DNA of 37,800 bases from Candidatus Neomarinimicrobiota bacterium (GTDB lineage: Bacteria; Fidelibacterota; UBA8477; JABMPR01): the NCBI GenBank assembly GCA_016784545.1, contig JADHUM010000043.1, forward strand, positions 1 through 37,800, written 5' to 3'. Positions 1 to 10,600 of the stretch are shown here, one piece after another (the stretch's first letter is position 1; each line of letters opens with the position of its first letter). Under the pieces are notes generated by a model that was given only the letters and a program-made list of their open reading frames with translations, had not been told where the DNA came from and did no database searches. The translations under genes and the position numbers were made by a program.

Positions 1-120
1 TTTGGATATTATGCCTTAGGTGATGGTATTTCGGCCATTCTGACCAGAAATCCTGGACAAATCAACCCGATTTACACCAAGAAACACCGATATCGACAAC
101 TTGACCTAAATTTTAACTGA
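1..120 (+). CDS. C-terminal end of an unidentified protein (partial)
   Basis: Frame 1 is open from the window edge to a TGA at 118-120 and gives 39 residues. The tail is rich in aromatic and polar residues and ends RQLDLNFN, which would suit the last strand of an outer-membrane beta-barrel such as a TonB-dependent receptor. That is a guess from composition only; no domain can be recognised in so short a piece. The 86 bp to the next start show no clear terminator. Confidence 0.5.
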   Translation, partial: FGYYALGDGISAILTRNPGQINPIYTKKHRYRQLDLNFN

Positions 121-206
121 TATAACGGGGGAACTTCAAATTTAATACACCTTGCCACGTCAGACGCCTTTTAGTACTTTCATATTCCAAAATTGATGGG
201 AACAAG

Positions 207-3200
207 ATGTCCACTTGCAAAAAAATAGTAGTTAGTCTGCTTCTCACACTCCAGTTTCTGGGTGCTGCAGATCAATTACTCCCCAAAATGGATATTACAC
301 CGATTCAGGCTGGTGTGAGAATACACCTCGATTTTCAACATGTTTCCGTGGATCTGTGGCAAAGCATGCTTGAAGATCCTGAGCTATTTACAAAATATGG
401 CTATGGCCTTGCAGGGGCACCCGGTGATCCGGCCCTGCCCATGACAACCCAGATGATTCCCATCAACTCAGCACATGATATGAGCATTGGAGCCATTCAA
501 CGCCAGAATGAAGTGCTTCAAAATATCCGACTTAAGACGGTTCCCCAAGGACATCTGGATTCAGATCCACCCCTGGTCACCACAACACTGTACAATGGAT
601 CTCAATCATCAAGTTCACTGCATGAGACATTGATGCTGGGCGACCCCGTAGTCATGCGCGGTCGGCAGTTCCTTCCGGTTACCCTTCATCCGGTTGACTT
701 TGACCCACGTACACACGACGTTCAAGTGCCCCTGATCATCGAGTTTGAATTACTCGGGGTTCAAGTGGGAGATGATCTGGAAAGTTTTGTTCAAAACGGT
801 ATGCGCTCAATCCTTCCCCCAACTGGACAATTTCCCCGGAAAGGCCATTACCTAATTATTACACCTCCTCTCTATGAGCCCTATCTCCAACTTTTGACGG
901 TCTGGAAGCAAAGAGCCGGCTTTGAGGTCACCGTGGTAACCACCTCGGTAACAGGTACATCCAGAACGGCCATAAAAAACTATATCCAGACTGCCTGGGA
1001 AACCTGGGAGAGTCGTCCCGATTACCTGCTGCTTATCGGTGATTCTGATCAGGGAATGCCAGGTTTCTATATCCAGAATACCTGGGGAGACAATCTTATT
1101 GGCGATCATCCTTACACGCTGCTTGAGGGGGATGATACCTTCCCAGAGCTCATGGTGGGTCGATTATCCATCGATACCATCTCAGAATTAATTACGTTTA
1201 CCTCCAAAATTGTTCGATATGAGAGTACACCCCCCAACGATCAACCCGCCTGGTTCGAGAGAGCCTTGATGATTTCAACTACTCTTGGGGCCGCTTCAGC
1301 CCAGGCCACAAAAGAATGGGTGGCTGACAAACTGATAGCTAATGGCTATAGTCAGATCTATAGTGCCTACGCACCAGAAGTAAGTTCCCCCAGCGCGATA
1401 TCCACCCCTATCAATCTGGGCGTGGGTTTTGTTAATTATCGTGGATTTGGATACTACACAGGGTGGGCAGGTCCAGATTTTACATCTGGTGATATTCGTG
1501 GATCGATCTACAATGGTGGGAAGACGCCTATCATCACTTCAGTGGTGTGTGGTGGTGGCAACTTTGCTGCCATAGACGACCCCTGTTTTGGTGAAGTTTG
1601 GACACGTATAGGAACGGCCACTGTCCCCAGGGGAGCCGTAGCCTTCTTTGGCCCCAGTGAGTTGTATACCCATACCCAGTTTAACAATGTCATAGATATT
1701 GGTATCTACTCCGCCATCTTTGATGGAGGGGTTCAAACTCTGGGCGAAGCCCTTTGGGCAGGCAAATATGAACTCTGGCGCAACTATCATCAAAATACCT
1801 ACTTTCCCTTTGAGCAAACTGCTGAATTCTATCATCATATCTACAATCTCCTGGGAGATCCCGGAATGCAGATGTGGACAGCCATTCCTCAATTACTCAA
1901 TGTGGTCCATGAGGATACCCTCTCTTCTGGACAGAATTCAGTTGAAATAATGGTTTACGGGGAAGATGGCTCCCCTATCAGCCAAGCCTATGTCTCGCTA
2001 CTGGGTACCAATAATACCATTGGGAATTATTCTGATGTCAGTGGCAGGGTAAGTTTACCGGTTGACCTGGCTGAGGTCGATGAAATGAAGCTGACTGTGA
2101 CTGGGAAGAATCTATATCCTTACCTGGTCACCCTTCCAGTTCAGGACGGTCCAGAGAGTCTTGCTATGGAAAGCTGGACCATGAACCCCGACACACTCCT
2201 GGTCGCCGGACAATCAGCTCCCATGGAGCTGCACTTCTATAATTATGGTGAAGCCATGAATAATGTGGAATTCTCATTTTCCTCAGAAACAACGGGCATC
2301 AGCCTAAGCAATCAAGTTGTCCTGGCATCAATTCCCGCCAATAGTGCACTAGACCCCATCATCATTCGTCTCACTGCTGACCCGGAGTTGAAACATGGCA
2401 CAACCTCAATCATTCAACTGGAGGTAGTGGGTGGATCTGAGACCTGGAACTGGCAAAAACATGTGGTTGTACAGGCACCAGAAGTAGATATTCATGATTT
2501 TCTGCTCCTCAGTGGGAGTGTGAATGCTGGAGATTCAGCTCAGTTTGCAATTGAACTCATCAACAGGGGCGGGGCCTCCTCCAGTCCCCTCAGCATTACC
2601 CCTCTGGACCATGCACTTCTATCCTTTTCTGGTGCTCCATTGACATGCCCGGAGCTGGATATTGATGGGATCGGTGAGACAGAAAATGCTCTAGATGTGG
2701 TTTTTAGTGATCAGATATTTCCAGGAGAGTCCCTCACGGTTCAGTTTGAATGCTCAACACCCACAAGGACTGATACCCTGGAGGCGACGGTCTCCATTGG
2801 AGATGTGATTCGCTTTGGCCCATCTCAAACTGATGATTATGGGTATCGCATGTTTGATGAATTCGACTTGAGTTTCTCCAAGGCCCAATCCTATGATTGG
2901 ATGGAAATTAATCCCAGCCTGGGCGGTTCAGGTTCCATGATTGGTATTACAGACAATTTTGAAGAAGCGGATGCCTCAACAGTTATTCCTTTGCCCTTTC
3001 CAGTTACATACTATGGTGAGGTGTATACAAATATGACGGTCTGTTCCAATGGCTGGGCTGCTTTTGGTGCTCACAGCGTTGTGGACTTTCACAACAGGAT
3101 TATTCCTTCGCCAATTGGTCCCCCGGCCATGCTGGCACCCTTCTGGGATGATTTAGTAACTGGGGCAGGAGGGGTCTACCAGTCAACTAACGGAGATGAT

Positions 3201-4703
3201 GGTCAGTTTATTGTGGAGTGGAGCCAGGTAAACCATCTATATATGCAGGATAGACTCGCCTTCGAACTCATTATTTTTAATACAGACCTGTATCCTACTG
3301 ATTCAGGTGATAATGATATCAAATTTCAGTATAATCTTTATGAAAATACGGATGTGTTGGCAAACTTTGCCACCATTGGTATTGAATCTCCTGACAGCAG
3401 ATCCGGGCTGTTGGCCACCTACAACAATGTAAATGACCCCAGCGTGGCATATCTGAGAAATAACACTTCAATCCTTTTCTCCACTGACAGGGGTGTTCGA
3501 AACCACGATGCCAGGGTATCTTTGAGTACCACAGATATTCATTTTCAGCAAAATCCCTGGAGTTCAGCGACTGATTCCATCATCATTACGAATACCGGCG
3601 AAACACCAGTGGCCTTTGCCATCACACCAGTTGAAGACTCCAACCGGATGATTCAGTACAACCCAGTTGTTTTTGATCCATCCATTTCCAAGGAGACAGC
3701 AGATCCTCCCCCAGAATCCAGAGTATTGCGCGATGGAGCTGATGCGTATGGACATTACTGGCAGTGGGATACAGATATGGAGGGTCCCATTTTCACCTGG
3801 TATGACATCGAAACTCCTGGGAATCTACTTGCATGGATGGGCGATCCTGATGACAGTAGTATTGGTCCGCTGTCTGTGGGATTTGAGTTTCCATTTTATG
3901 ATGACATATATGAGGAGCTGTTTATTGGCAGCAACGGCACCATTAGTTTTGAAAGCTCCTTTTCACCCTGGATGAATTCTGTATTGCCCAATCAAATGAG
4001 TCCCCCGGCAATGATTGCCCCCTGGTGGGATGATCTAAATAACGATCAGGACCCCAATGGGAGTATTTACTTCTGGACCAATAATAATGATCAATGCATC
4101 ATCACCTGGAAGGATTTTCCCAAGTGGGGCACGACCCAGTATTATACGTTCCAGGTAATTCTGCACAAAATTGGTATGATTAAAATCCAGTATCAATCCA
4201 TGGATGAGTCTACCTCCTCAGGAACCATTGGCATGCAAAATGGTGAACGGAATATTGGTTTGACCATACATCACAATGAAACCACACCTCTCATGTCAGG
4301 GTCCGCCCTCGCTGTTCTGCGACCTGTAGAATGGTTTTCGGCTTCAAATTGGTCAGGCCGGGTTGATCCCGGTGAAAGTGAAGCATTTATTGTTGATGTC
4401 TCCGCAATTGGGTTACCACAGGGTCACTATGAGTTTCCCATGCGCATAGAAACCAGCGCACCTAATTTTCCCAGCGCAATCATCACCGTATCCATGGATA
4501 TAGCTGCTGGTGAATTACCCTGGGGGGATGTGAATCAGGATTATCAGGTCAATCTCAACGATGCCATCAGACTGGTTGAATATGTCATCGTCCATGAGGA
4601 GATGACACCTGAACAATTCTCAAGATTTGATCTTTCCGAGGATGAGCACGTGGATGTGGTGGATATCATTCTCCTCATCGAAGCAATATTGAGTGCCCCT
4701 TAG
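207..4703 (+). CDS. Gingipain-like C25 family secreted protein with C-terminal dockerin
   Basis: This 1498-residue exported protein has a signal peptide (about residues 1-21, hydrophobic core VVSLLLTLQFLGAA). Residues about 210-560 match the caspase-like fold of peptidase family C25. The active-site region reads NYRGFG (410-415), then SVVCGGGNF (445-453), so the catalytic Cys is C448. The position that holds the catalytic His in gingipains (YxGHG) is Phe414. Ig-like and CARDB-like beta domains follow. There are two related modules, around 905-1095 and 1180-1390, both with an FPFP/FEFPF..Y motif, a SNG turn and PPAM(L/I)AP(F/W)WDD, resembling nidogen/PEP-type beta modules. Residues about 1439-1498 form a type I dockerin with two Ca-binding loops (DVNQDYQVNLND and DLSEDEHVDVVD). 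It ends 10 bp before a LamG/T9SS protein, so the two are probably cotranscribed. Proteolytic activity is uncertain. Confidence 0.85.
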   Translation: MSTCKKIVVSLLLTLQFLGAADQLLPKMDITPIQAGVRIHLDFQHVSVDLWQSMLEDPELFTKYGYGLAGAPGDPALPMTTQMIPINSAHDMSIGAIQRQNEVLQNIRLKTVPQGHLDSDPPLVTTTLYNGSQSSSSLHETLMLGDPVVMRGRQFLPVTLHPVDFDPRTHDVQVPLIIEFELLGVQVGDDLESFVQNGMRSILPPTGQFPRKGHYLIITPPLYEPYLQLLTVWKQRAGFEVTVVTTSVTGTSRTAIKNYIQTAWETWESRPDYLLLIGDSDQGMPGFYIQNTWGDNLIGDHPYTLLEGDDTFPELMVGRLSIDTISELITFTSKIVRYESTPPNDQPAWFERALMISTTLGAASAQATKEWVADKLIANGYSQIYSAYAPEVSSPSAISTPINLGVGFVNYRGFGYYTGWAGPDFTSGDIRGSIYNGGKTPIITSVVCGGGNFAAIDDPCFGEVWTRIGTATVPRGAVAFFGPSELYTHTQFNNVIDIGIYSAIFDGGVQTLGEALWAGKYELWRNYHQNTYFPFEQTAEFYHHIYNLLGDPGMQMWTAIPQLLNVVHEDTLSSGQNSVEIMVYGEDGSPISQAYVSLLGTNNTIGNYSDVSGRVSLPVDLAEVDEMKLTVTGKNLYPYLVTLPVQDGPESLAMESWTMNPDTLLVAGQSAPMELHFYNYGEAMNNVEFSFSSETTGISLSNQVVLASIPANSALDPIIIRLTADPELKHGTTSIIQLEVVGGSETWNWQKHVVVQAPEVDIHDFLLLSGSVNAGDSAQFAIELINRGGASSSPLSITPLDHALLSFSGAPLTCPELDIDGIGETENALDVVFSDQIFPGESLTVQFECSTPTRTDTLEATVSIGDVIRFGPSQTDDYGYRMFDEFDLSFSKAQSYDWMEINPSLGGSGSMIGITDNFEEADASTVIPLPFPVTYYGEVYTNMTVCSNGWAAFGAHSVVDFHNRIIPSPIGPPAMLAPFWDDLVTGAGGVYQSTNGDDGQFIVEWSQVNHLYMQDRLAFELIIFNTDLYPTDSGDNDIKFQYNLYENTDVLANFATIGIESPDSRSGLLATYNNVNDPSVAYLRNNTSILFSTDRGVRNHDARVSLSTTDIHFQQNPWSSATDSIIITNTGETPVAFAITPVEDSNRMIQYNPVVFDPSISKETADPPPESRVLRDGADAYGHYWQWDTDMEGPIFTWYDIETPGNLLAWMGDPDDSSIGPLSVGFEFPFYDDIYEELFIGSNGTISFESSFSPWMNSVLPNQMSPPAMIAPWWDDLNNDQDPNGSIYFWTNNNDQCIITWKDFPKWGTTQYYTFQVILHKIGMIKIQYQSMDESTSSGTIGMQNGERNIGLTIHHNETTPLMSGSALAVLRPVEWFSASNWSGRVDPGESEAFIVDVSAIGLPQGHYEFPMRIETSAPNFPSAIITVSMDIAAGELPWGDVNQDYQVNLNDAIRLVEYVIVHEEMTPEQFSRFDLSEDEHVDVVDIILLIEAILSAP

Positions 4704-4713
4704 GTTGATGGAC

Positions 4714-5802
4714 ATGAAGATATGGATCAAACAAGATTTCAAGGTTCCCAGTAGGTGGCTATTGCCCCTGTTCTTGATCCTCTGCATCGGCCTGCGAACG
4801 GGTCAACTTCATGCTGAGGTTCGTGAGGGCGAAAGTGCAATCTACCACCACGTAGGAATCGCTGAGTTGGCTCTTGCTCCCACATCCACGCTCAATTTGA
4901 CAGATTCCATGACCCTTGAGACCTGGATCAAACCTGATGGATGGGGGGAGGGACCAAACTATCTGGCCACCATTTTTCACAAGACAAGTATCTGGTTATT
5001 TATTGTCCAGAATCATAATACAGCAAACGATAGAAGTTTAATCCTACAACTCAGGCACAATGCAGGGGTCAGCCATACCTACTCAGAGCTGGGGTCCATT
5101 GTATTGGATATGTGGACACATATTGCAGTCAGTTATAATGGAACCAACAGTGAAGTGACCATGTTGATCAATGGTATCACCCAGAATGTTTCGCATATTT
5201 CCACCCCGGAGGGTCCCATCAGGGATAATGGCGCAGAGGCGCTTCGCCTGGGCTCTGTTCAGGGTGGAATCATGGGGTTTATGGGGGTGATTGATGAGGT
5301 GCGTATCTGGAATGAGGTGCGAACTGAATCGGAGATCATTCAAAACATGAGTTCGGTTCTCACCGGGCATCCCGCAGGACTGCAGCTATATTGGCCTATG
5401 AATGAGGGCGGAGGTGACAGTCTTCATGACATGAGTGGAAATGGGAATGACATGAGAATCTCCGGGGTAGATTGGACCTACGGAACACCTTTTCATCCCA
5501 CATCCGTAGAAGATCCCATTCCCCCTGCAGTTTTTCCTGAGACTTCGAGTCTGACGAATAATTACCCCAACCCCTTTAATCCGGGTACAGCCATAAGTTA
5601 TACACTGGTTGAAGCAGTGGATATCAACCTGACTGTCTACGACATAAAGGGCGTGGAGGTTATGAGACTTGCATCAGGTTATCATGAAACAGGTCACTAT
5701 ACAGTTTACTTTACCCCTGAAAATCTAAGCAGTGGAACCTACTTATATGTTCTCGATGCTGGTTCATTCAGGGACGTGAAGCGCATGGTATATTTGAAAT
5801 AG
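4714..5802 (+). CDS. LamG-domain secreted protein with type IX secretion sorting domain
   Basis: The protein has an N-terminal signal peptide (WLLPLFLILCIGLRTGQLHA). A concanavalin A-like/LamG jelly-roll domain follows (about residues 40-235, with MTLETWIKP, WTHIAVSYNG and GVIDEVRIWNEVRT). The last 80 or so residues are a type A T9SS sorting domain: NNYPNPFNPGTAISYTL, then VYDIKGVEV and the terminal strand. It is probably an exported surface or released carbohydrate- or protein-binding protein. The start is taken at ATG 4714, because TTAGG lies 9 bp upstream; ATG 4708 and GTG 4693 are in frame but have poorer spacing or overlap the previous gene. It follows the C25/dockerin gene closely and is probably in the same transcript. 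Confidence 0.85.
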   Translation: MKIWIKQDFKVPSRWLLPLFLILCIGLRTGQLHAEVREGESAIYHHVGIAELALAPTSTLNLTDSMTLETWIKPDGWGEGPNYLATIFHKTSIWLFIVQNHNTANDRSLILQLRHNAGVSHTYSELGSIVLDMWTHIAVSYNGTNSEVTMLINGITQNVSHISTPEGPIRDNGAEALRLGSVQGGIMGFMGVIDEVRIWNEVRTESEIIQNMSSVLTGHPAGLQLYWPMNEGGGDSLHDMSGNGNDMRISGVDWTYGTPFHPTSVEDPIPPAVFPETSSLTNNYPNPFNPGTAISYTLVEAVDINLTVYDIKGVEVMRLASGYHETGHYTVYFTPENLSSGTYLYVLDAGSFRDVKRMVYLK

Positions 5803-6180
5803 CTGGTCCATATTAACAACAATAATCAGGGGCTTCTCCCTTGACGTTGTGCCTGGGCAATCCCATGATCGTGGAACATATAGTGGTTGTCATTTATATC
5901 TACATGCTGTAGGAATAACTTGACATTCTATGCACTAGGAATTCTCGTAAATAAACCATATCTTTAAGAAATATAATATATTAGGTCCATCAATTTCATC
6001 TGGCACGTAATTTGGACATTTATATATGACCCCCTTATTCCATGTATATGGGGAATATGGTCAGCCAAACAAGGAGAAACTGTATCACGACTCCTGTAGA
6101 TCAATTAAATACTCTCAATTTCAAAGCTGATCAGGGTATTCATAGATGGATGGATCTAACCAGGGAAAACGCTAATTATT
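5803..6180. other. 378-bp intergenic region, no gene seen
   Basis: This AT-rich spacer lies between the LamG gene and a lone receiver gene, and no reading frame in it looks coding. A TTGACA at 5920-5925 has no good -10 at 16-18 bp. A G-rich stretch near 6048-6056 faintly resembles the boxes at the pilin promoters but lacks the following conserved bases. The promoter of the receiver gene should lie here but cannot be placed. Confidence 0.4.
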
Positions 6181-6576
6181 ATGGATAAAAATACAGCCAC
6201 TCCTCACCATTCTGTGTTGGTCATGGATGATGACGAATCAATCCGCGACCTACTCATTTTTGCACTTGAAGATGAAGGTTATGAAGTCTTTAGTGCAAAA
6301 GATGGTATTGCGGGAATGGCACTTTTCAAACAACATGCAATAGATCTTGTTATTACCGATATTATCATGCCTGGCAAGGAGGGCATTGAAATTGTTCGGG
6401 AAATAAAGCAATACCATCCTGAAACAAGACTCATTGTCATGTCTGGCTTTGATGGAATTGGACAGAATGATTATTTGAAGTATGCAAGCTTGTTTGGGGC
6501 AGACCAGACATTTAGAAAACCATTTGATATTCATGAATTTATAGGTTGCGTAAGAGATTTGTTGAGTAAAAAATAG
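6181..6576 (+). CDS. Single-domain response regulator (CheY-like receiver)
   Basis: The 131 residues make up one receiver domain. The acidic pocket is DDDE (16-19), the phospho-acceptor is D60 in VITDIIMPG, the switch residue is S88 in VMSGF, and the conserved lysine is K113 in FRKPF. There is no output domain, so it must act through protein-protein contact or as a phosphorelay intermediate. It stands alone, with about 380 bp free upstream and 250 bp downstream, and the nearest kinase gene starts 1.1 kb downstream. Its ribosome binding site is weak. A link to the seven-PAS kinase is possible but only from proximity. Confidence 0.9.
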   Translation: MDKNTATPHHSVLVMDDDESIRDLLIFALEDEGYEVFSAKDGIAGMALFKQHAIDLVITDIIMPGKEGIEIVREIKQYHPETRLIVMSGFDGIGQNDYLKYASLFGADQTFRKPFDIHEFIGCVRDLLSKK

Positions 6577-6837
6577 GGAATGAGAAGAACCCGTGATGCA
6601 GGTCTATGGGCAAGAAGCTTCGATCGGGCTCCTGAAAAGATGATTCATATGTCAAAGTGAACCAATCTTCACAGAATACATATCAATGTGCTCCTCGTTA
6701 CGAACCTGAATATAGAAGCTGGGAGCTAATAGAATTACTCATGTTGTAAGATGAGTTGGATGCTACCATAGAACTGTTTATTTTATTGATGATTTGAATC
6801 CTACCCATCGTCAGAAGATTTTTAGGAAGTGAGAAGC

Positions 6838-7665
6838 GTGCAAAGTACATCCAGATTTGAGATTGCTCAGGTTGCGGGTCACCGACTGGCCTACAGTCAA
6901 CGGGTTGGGACAGGTCCCACCATTCTTCTGGTTCACGGGATCACTACTTATCGATTCATCTGGCGCAAAATGATTCCACTTTTCCCCCTGGAGTTTAACG
7001 TGATCGCTCTGGATCTATTGGGCTGCGGAGATTCAGACAAACCCCTTGAGGTATCCTATTCACTCAAGCAGCATGCGCTTCTCGTGAAGGAATTCACGGA
7101 TGTGCTAGGTATCGATAAATTTCATCTTGTCGGTCATGATGTGGGTGGAGGAATCGCTCAGATATTTGCAGTAAATAACCCGGATCAACTCCATAGTCTC
7201 ACGCTACTTAATAGTGTAGGATACGATTTCTGGCCAGTCCAACCAATTATTGCCATGAGAACCCCCATAATTCGACAATTCGCCATGGCCACCTTAGATC
7301 TCGGTACATTTAAATTAATAGTCCGCCGTGGGCTTTTCCATAAAGAGAATTTGACTGAAGAACTTATGGAGCATTTTTGGTATCCCATGAAATCCAGGGA
7401 AGGACGTAAGGCCTTTTTGCACTTTGCCAAATGTCTGGATAATAAGAACTTACTTGATATTGAGTCAGCCCTGACAAAATTGGATATACCCACACTTATT
7501 ATTCGTGGAGATGCAGATCCCTATTTGAGCGAGAATATAGCTCATCGTCTGAATGCTGGAATACCATCCAGTAAATTAGTTCTCATGGAGAAGGGTAGCC
7601 ACTTCATACAGGAAGACCTTCCAGAAGATATAGTAAATGCAATCACGGACTTGGTTCTAGCATAA
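6838..7665 (+). CDS. Alpha/beta hydrolase with Asp nucleophile (dehalogenase/epoxide-hydrolase-like)
   Basis: This alpha/beta hydrolase of about 275 residues has its oxyanion region at VHGITTYRFIW. The nucleophile elbow reads VGHDVGGG, with D101 where lipases and esterases have Ser. The probable acid is D227 (RGDADP) and the catalytic His is H255 (GSHFIQ). An Asp nucleophile is typical of haloalkane dehalogenases and epoxide hydrolases, but the Trp that follows it in those families is Val here, so the substrate is unknown. The start is set at GTG 6838, with AGGA 10 bp upstream; an in-frame GTG at 6829 overlaps that Shine-Dalgarno sequence. The stop lies 2 bp before the PAS-rich kinase, so hydrolase and kinase are almost surely coupled. 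The hydrolase may make, destroy or sense the ligand read by the PAS domains, as RsbQ does for the PAS protein RsbP in Bacillus; that role is inference. Confidence 0.85.
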   Translation: MQSTSRFEIAQVAGHRLAYSQRVGTGPTILLVHGITTYRFIWRKMIPLFPLEFNVIALDLLGCGDSDKPLEVSYSLKQHALLVKEFTDVLGIDKFHLVGHDVGGGIAQIFAVNNPDQLHSLTLLNSVGYDFWPVQPIIAMRTPIIRQFAMATLDLGTFKLIVRRGLFHKENLTEELMEHFWYPMKSREGRKAFLHFAKCLDNKNLLDIESALTKLDIPTLIIRGDADPYLSENIAHRLNAGIPSSKLVLMEKGSHFIQEDLPEDIVNAITDLVLA

Positions 7666-7667
7666 TC

Positions 7668-10600
7668 ATGCCTGTTAAAAAACAACTTAATAAATCTGAA
7701 CTCCTGTTAGAGCTTGAAGTTTTAAGCCAGGAAAATCAGATGTTGTCCGAGAGAGCTGGGGAGATTCTTTTCCTGCAACAAATAGGGGACACATTAGCTA
7801 ATTCTGAGGATGAAAAAGAGATAATTCAAGATGTCCTGGAACGTGTTTCAGTCTTTCTCGATATTCCCTATTGTGCTTTTTGTGAAGCGCATGATGATAA
7901 GGTAGAAATAAAGAGTTCATTTATAGCCACATCAAACAAATCCATGGATAATGACAGGGTCTCCATTTCTCCAGAATTAGTGAATTTAATCAAGGGGAGT
8001 CCTCATTTCATTTCTGAACATGATGAGGGTAAGCGAGGAATTCAATTAGATCTCACCCATCATGATTTTATGGCTGAAAATATCATTCTAATTCATACAA
8101 ATATGGTTGATCATCCACCCGTGATCTTCCTTTTTGCAGATGATGCCCCCGATGCTCAAAGTTTGTCAAGTAAGTTGGTCGTCATTCAAATAATCATACA
8201 AAAAACCACTGCCAAATTTGACAACCTGGCACTGCATAGGAAGTTAATACAGGTAAATAATGAATTAGAAGACCTGGTTCAACATAGAACTGATGCTTTC
8301 CTTGAAAGTGAAGATCACTTCATGATGGTCATAAATCAATCACCCAGTGTTATTGAGATATACAACCTTGAGGGCTTGCAGATTGATGTAAATGAAGCCT
8401 ATGAGAAGCTGTGGGGCTTTCCAGCCAGTACCACCCTGAATCAGTTCAATGTACTTCAGAGTGAGGAAGTCAAGAAATCTGGATTACTGGATTATGTAAA
8501 ACGAGCTTATGCAGGAGAATCGGTGGTGGTGCCGGAGTATCGCTTTGATCCTACGGGAAAGACTGAGGCCCGGGGAACCGGTAGAACGCGATGGCTCAGC
8601 ACCAGGATTTATCCTCTCAAAGATTTAAGGGGTAAAGTCAAAAATATTGTCATAACCCATGAAGATGTAACGGTTAAGAGACTTGCAGCAGAAGAATTGT
8701 TGGAAAAAGAATCCCTCTATCGGGGACTTTTTGCAACCAGTATCGATGGCATATGCATAGTGGATAAAGATGGTGATTTTATTGATACAAATCAAGCGAT
8801 CCAGAGCTTGATGGGCTACTCTAGAGAAGAGTTAAACCGACTGAATATAAAAAATCTGGTTCACCCAGATGATCAGGAAAAATCAGCAAGATATATAAAA
8901 AGATTAATTCACAAAGGTTCCTATAGCGGATATGAAGGACGGCTCATTTCGAAAAATGGTGATGTTCACCATGTTGAAGTAAACTCAATAGCAATACACG
9001 AGAATGGTGAATTTTTGGGTTCCCATGACATCATCAGGGATGTCACGGAGCGGAAAAAATCTGAAGACGTTCTTCGGAAATCTGAAGAACGTTTCAAGAT
9101 TATTTTCGATGAAGCCCCTGATGCTTATTACTTAGTGAATTCTAAGGGTGTATTGATAGATGGAAACAAAGCCTCTGAAAAGCTTCTGGGATACAATAAA
9201 GAGGATCTGAACGGTAAGAGTTATACGAAACTCAATTTATTTCAGTCTAAGGACCTCCCCAAAGTTGCCAAATTAATGGCACTCAACGTTTTGGGTAAAT
9301 CGACTGGACCTGATGAATTTACCCTCGCCAGGAAAGACGGTGGTTTTGTTGATATTGAAATCAGTACACGCCATGTACGCATTGAGGGAAAAACGCTCAT
9401 TCTTGGAATTGCCAGAGATATCACCTTACGTAAACAGGCAGATAAAAAACTAGTAGAGAGCGAAGAGAAATATCGGTTGATCGTTGAAAATGCCAATGAC
9501 GGCATTGAAATCAGCCAGGATGATAAAATAATCTACTGCAATTCCCGTTTCGCCGAAATGTTGGGGTATTCCGTTGATACTTTAACGGGTGAATCCTTCG
9601 ACAGGATATTCACTGAACAAGCCAAACAGGATCTCATAGAACGCAGTAGAACTACGAAATCCAAGAGAATTAAGACCGGCACTTATGAAACCACATTTCA
9701 ACAAAAGGCCGGCAGCATCATTGATGTTGAGGTCAAATATGAGATTATCGATTTCAATGAAAAACCGGCTACTTTTGCCATTGTCAGAGATATCACAGCC
9801 CACAAGCAGGCTGAGAAGATACTAAAACAACAGAATGAACGGATGAATGCAGTCCTTAGAACCACCAAGGATGGTTTTATTCTCGCTTCCACTGAAGGTA
9901 GAATCCTTGACGTGAATCATTCATACTGCAAAATGACGGGATATTCCAGAGACGAATTGCTCAATCTGAATATAAGTGCCCTTGAAATAGAATTATCGAA
10001 AACGGAGATGGATGAAAGAATAAAGCGTATGGTTGAACTGGGTGCTGACCAATTCGAAACCAGACATAAGAGAATTGATGGTGTCGAAATAAATCTTGAT
10101 GTGAGTATAACGGTACTGCCGGATCCAAAAGGCCCGCTGGTGGCAGCATTTGTGAGAGATATCACGGAACGGAGGCGCTCAGAAGAAGAGATGCAGAAAC
10201 TCGCAGCTATTGTGACCCACAGTAACGAGCTTATAAATTTAGCCACACCTGATGGCAGCATGGTTTTCCTGAATGAATTCGGTTGCAAAATGCTGGGTAT
10301 AAAACCCCTTGAAATAAAGACCTCGAACATCATGGATGTTATTCCCAATCAATGGGTAGGGATGGTTGAGAGAGAACTTCTACCAGCCCTGATGGAAAAG
10401 GGGAGTTGGGAAGGAGATCTGCAATATCTCAACAAAAAAACAGGTGAAATCACAGATGTGCACGCAAATACATTTTCCATCAATGATCCTAAAACCGGAA
10501 AAATTCAGTTTCTGGCTAACGTTTCTACAGATATTTCGGAGCGAAAGTTGGCAGAACGATTACTTAGTGAATCACAAGCTGTCGCACATATCGGATCTTA

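Noticed and set aside
5920-5953. TTGACA followed by TAAATA as a promoter for the lone receiver gene
   Set aside because: The spacer is 22 bp, too long for a normal sigma-70 promoter, and it lies more than 220 bp from the ATG.
6043-6062. TATATGGGGAATATGG as a fifth copy of the pilin-promoter box
   Set aside because: The conserved CTRATA part is missing and the orientation and distance to the receiver gene do not fit.
6581-6661. Small ORF of 26 codons after the lone receiver gene
   Set aside because: No ribosome binding site and no coding signal; composition does not differ from the surrounding spacer.
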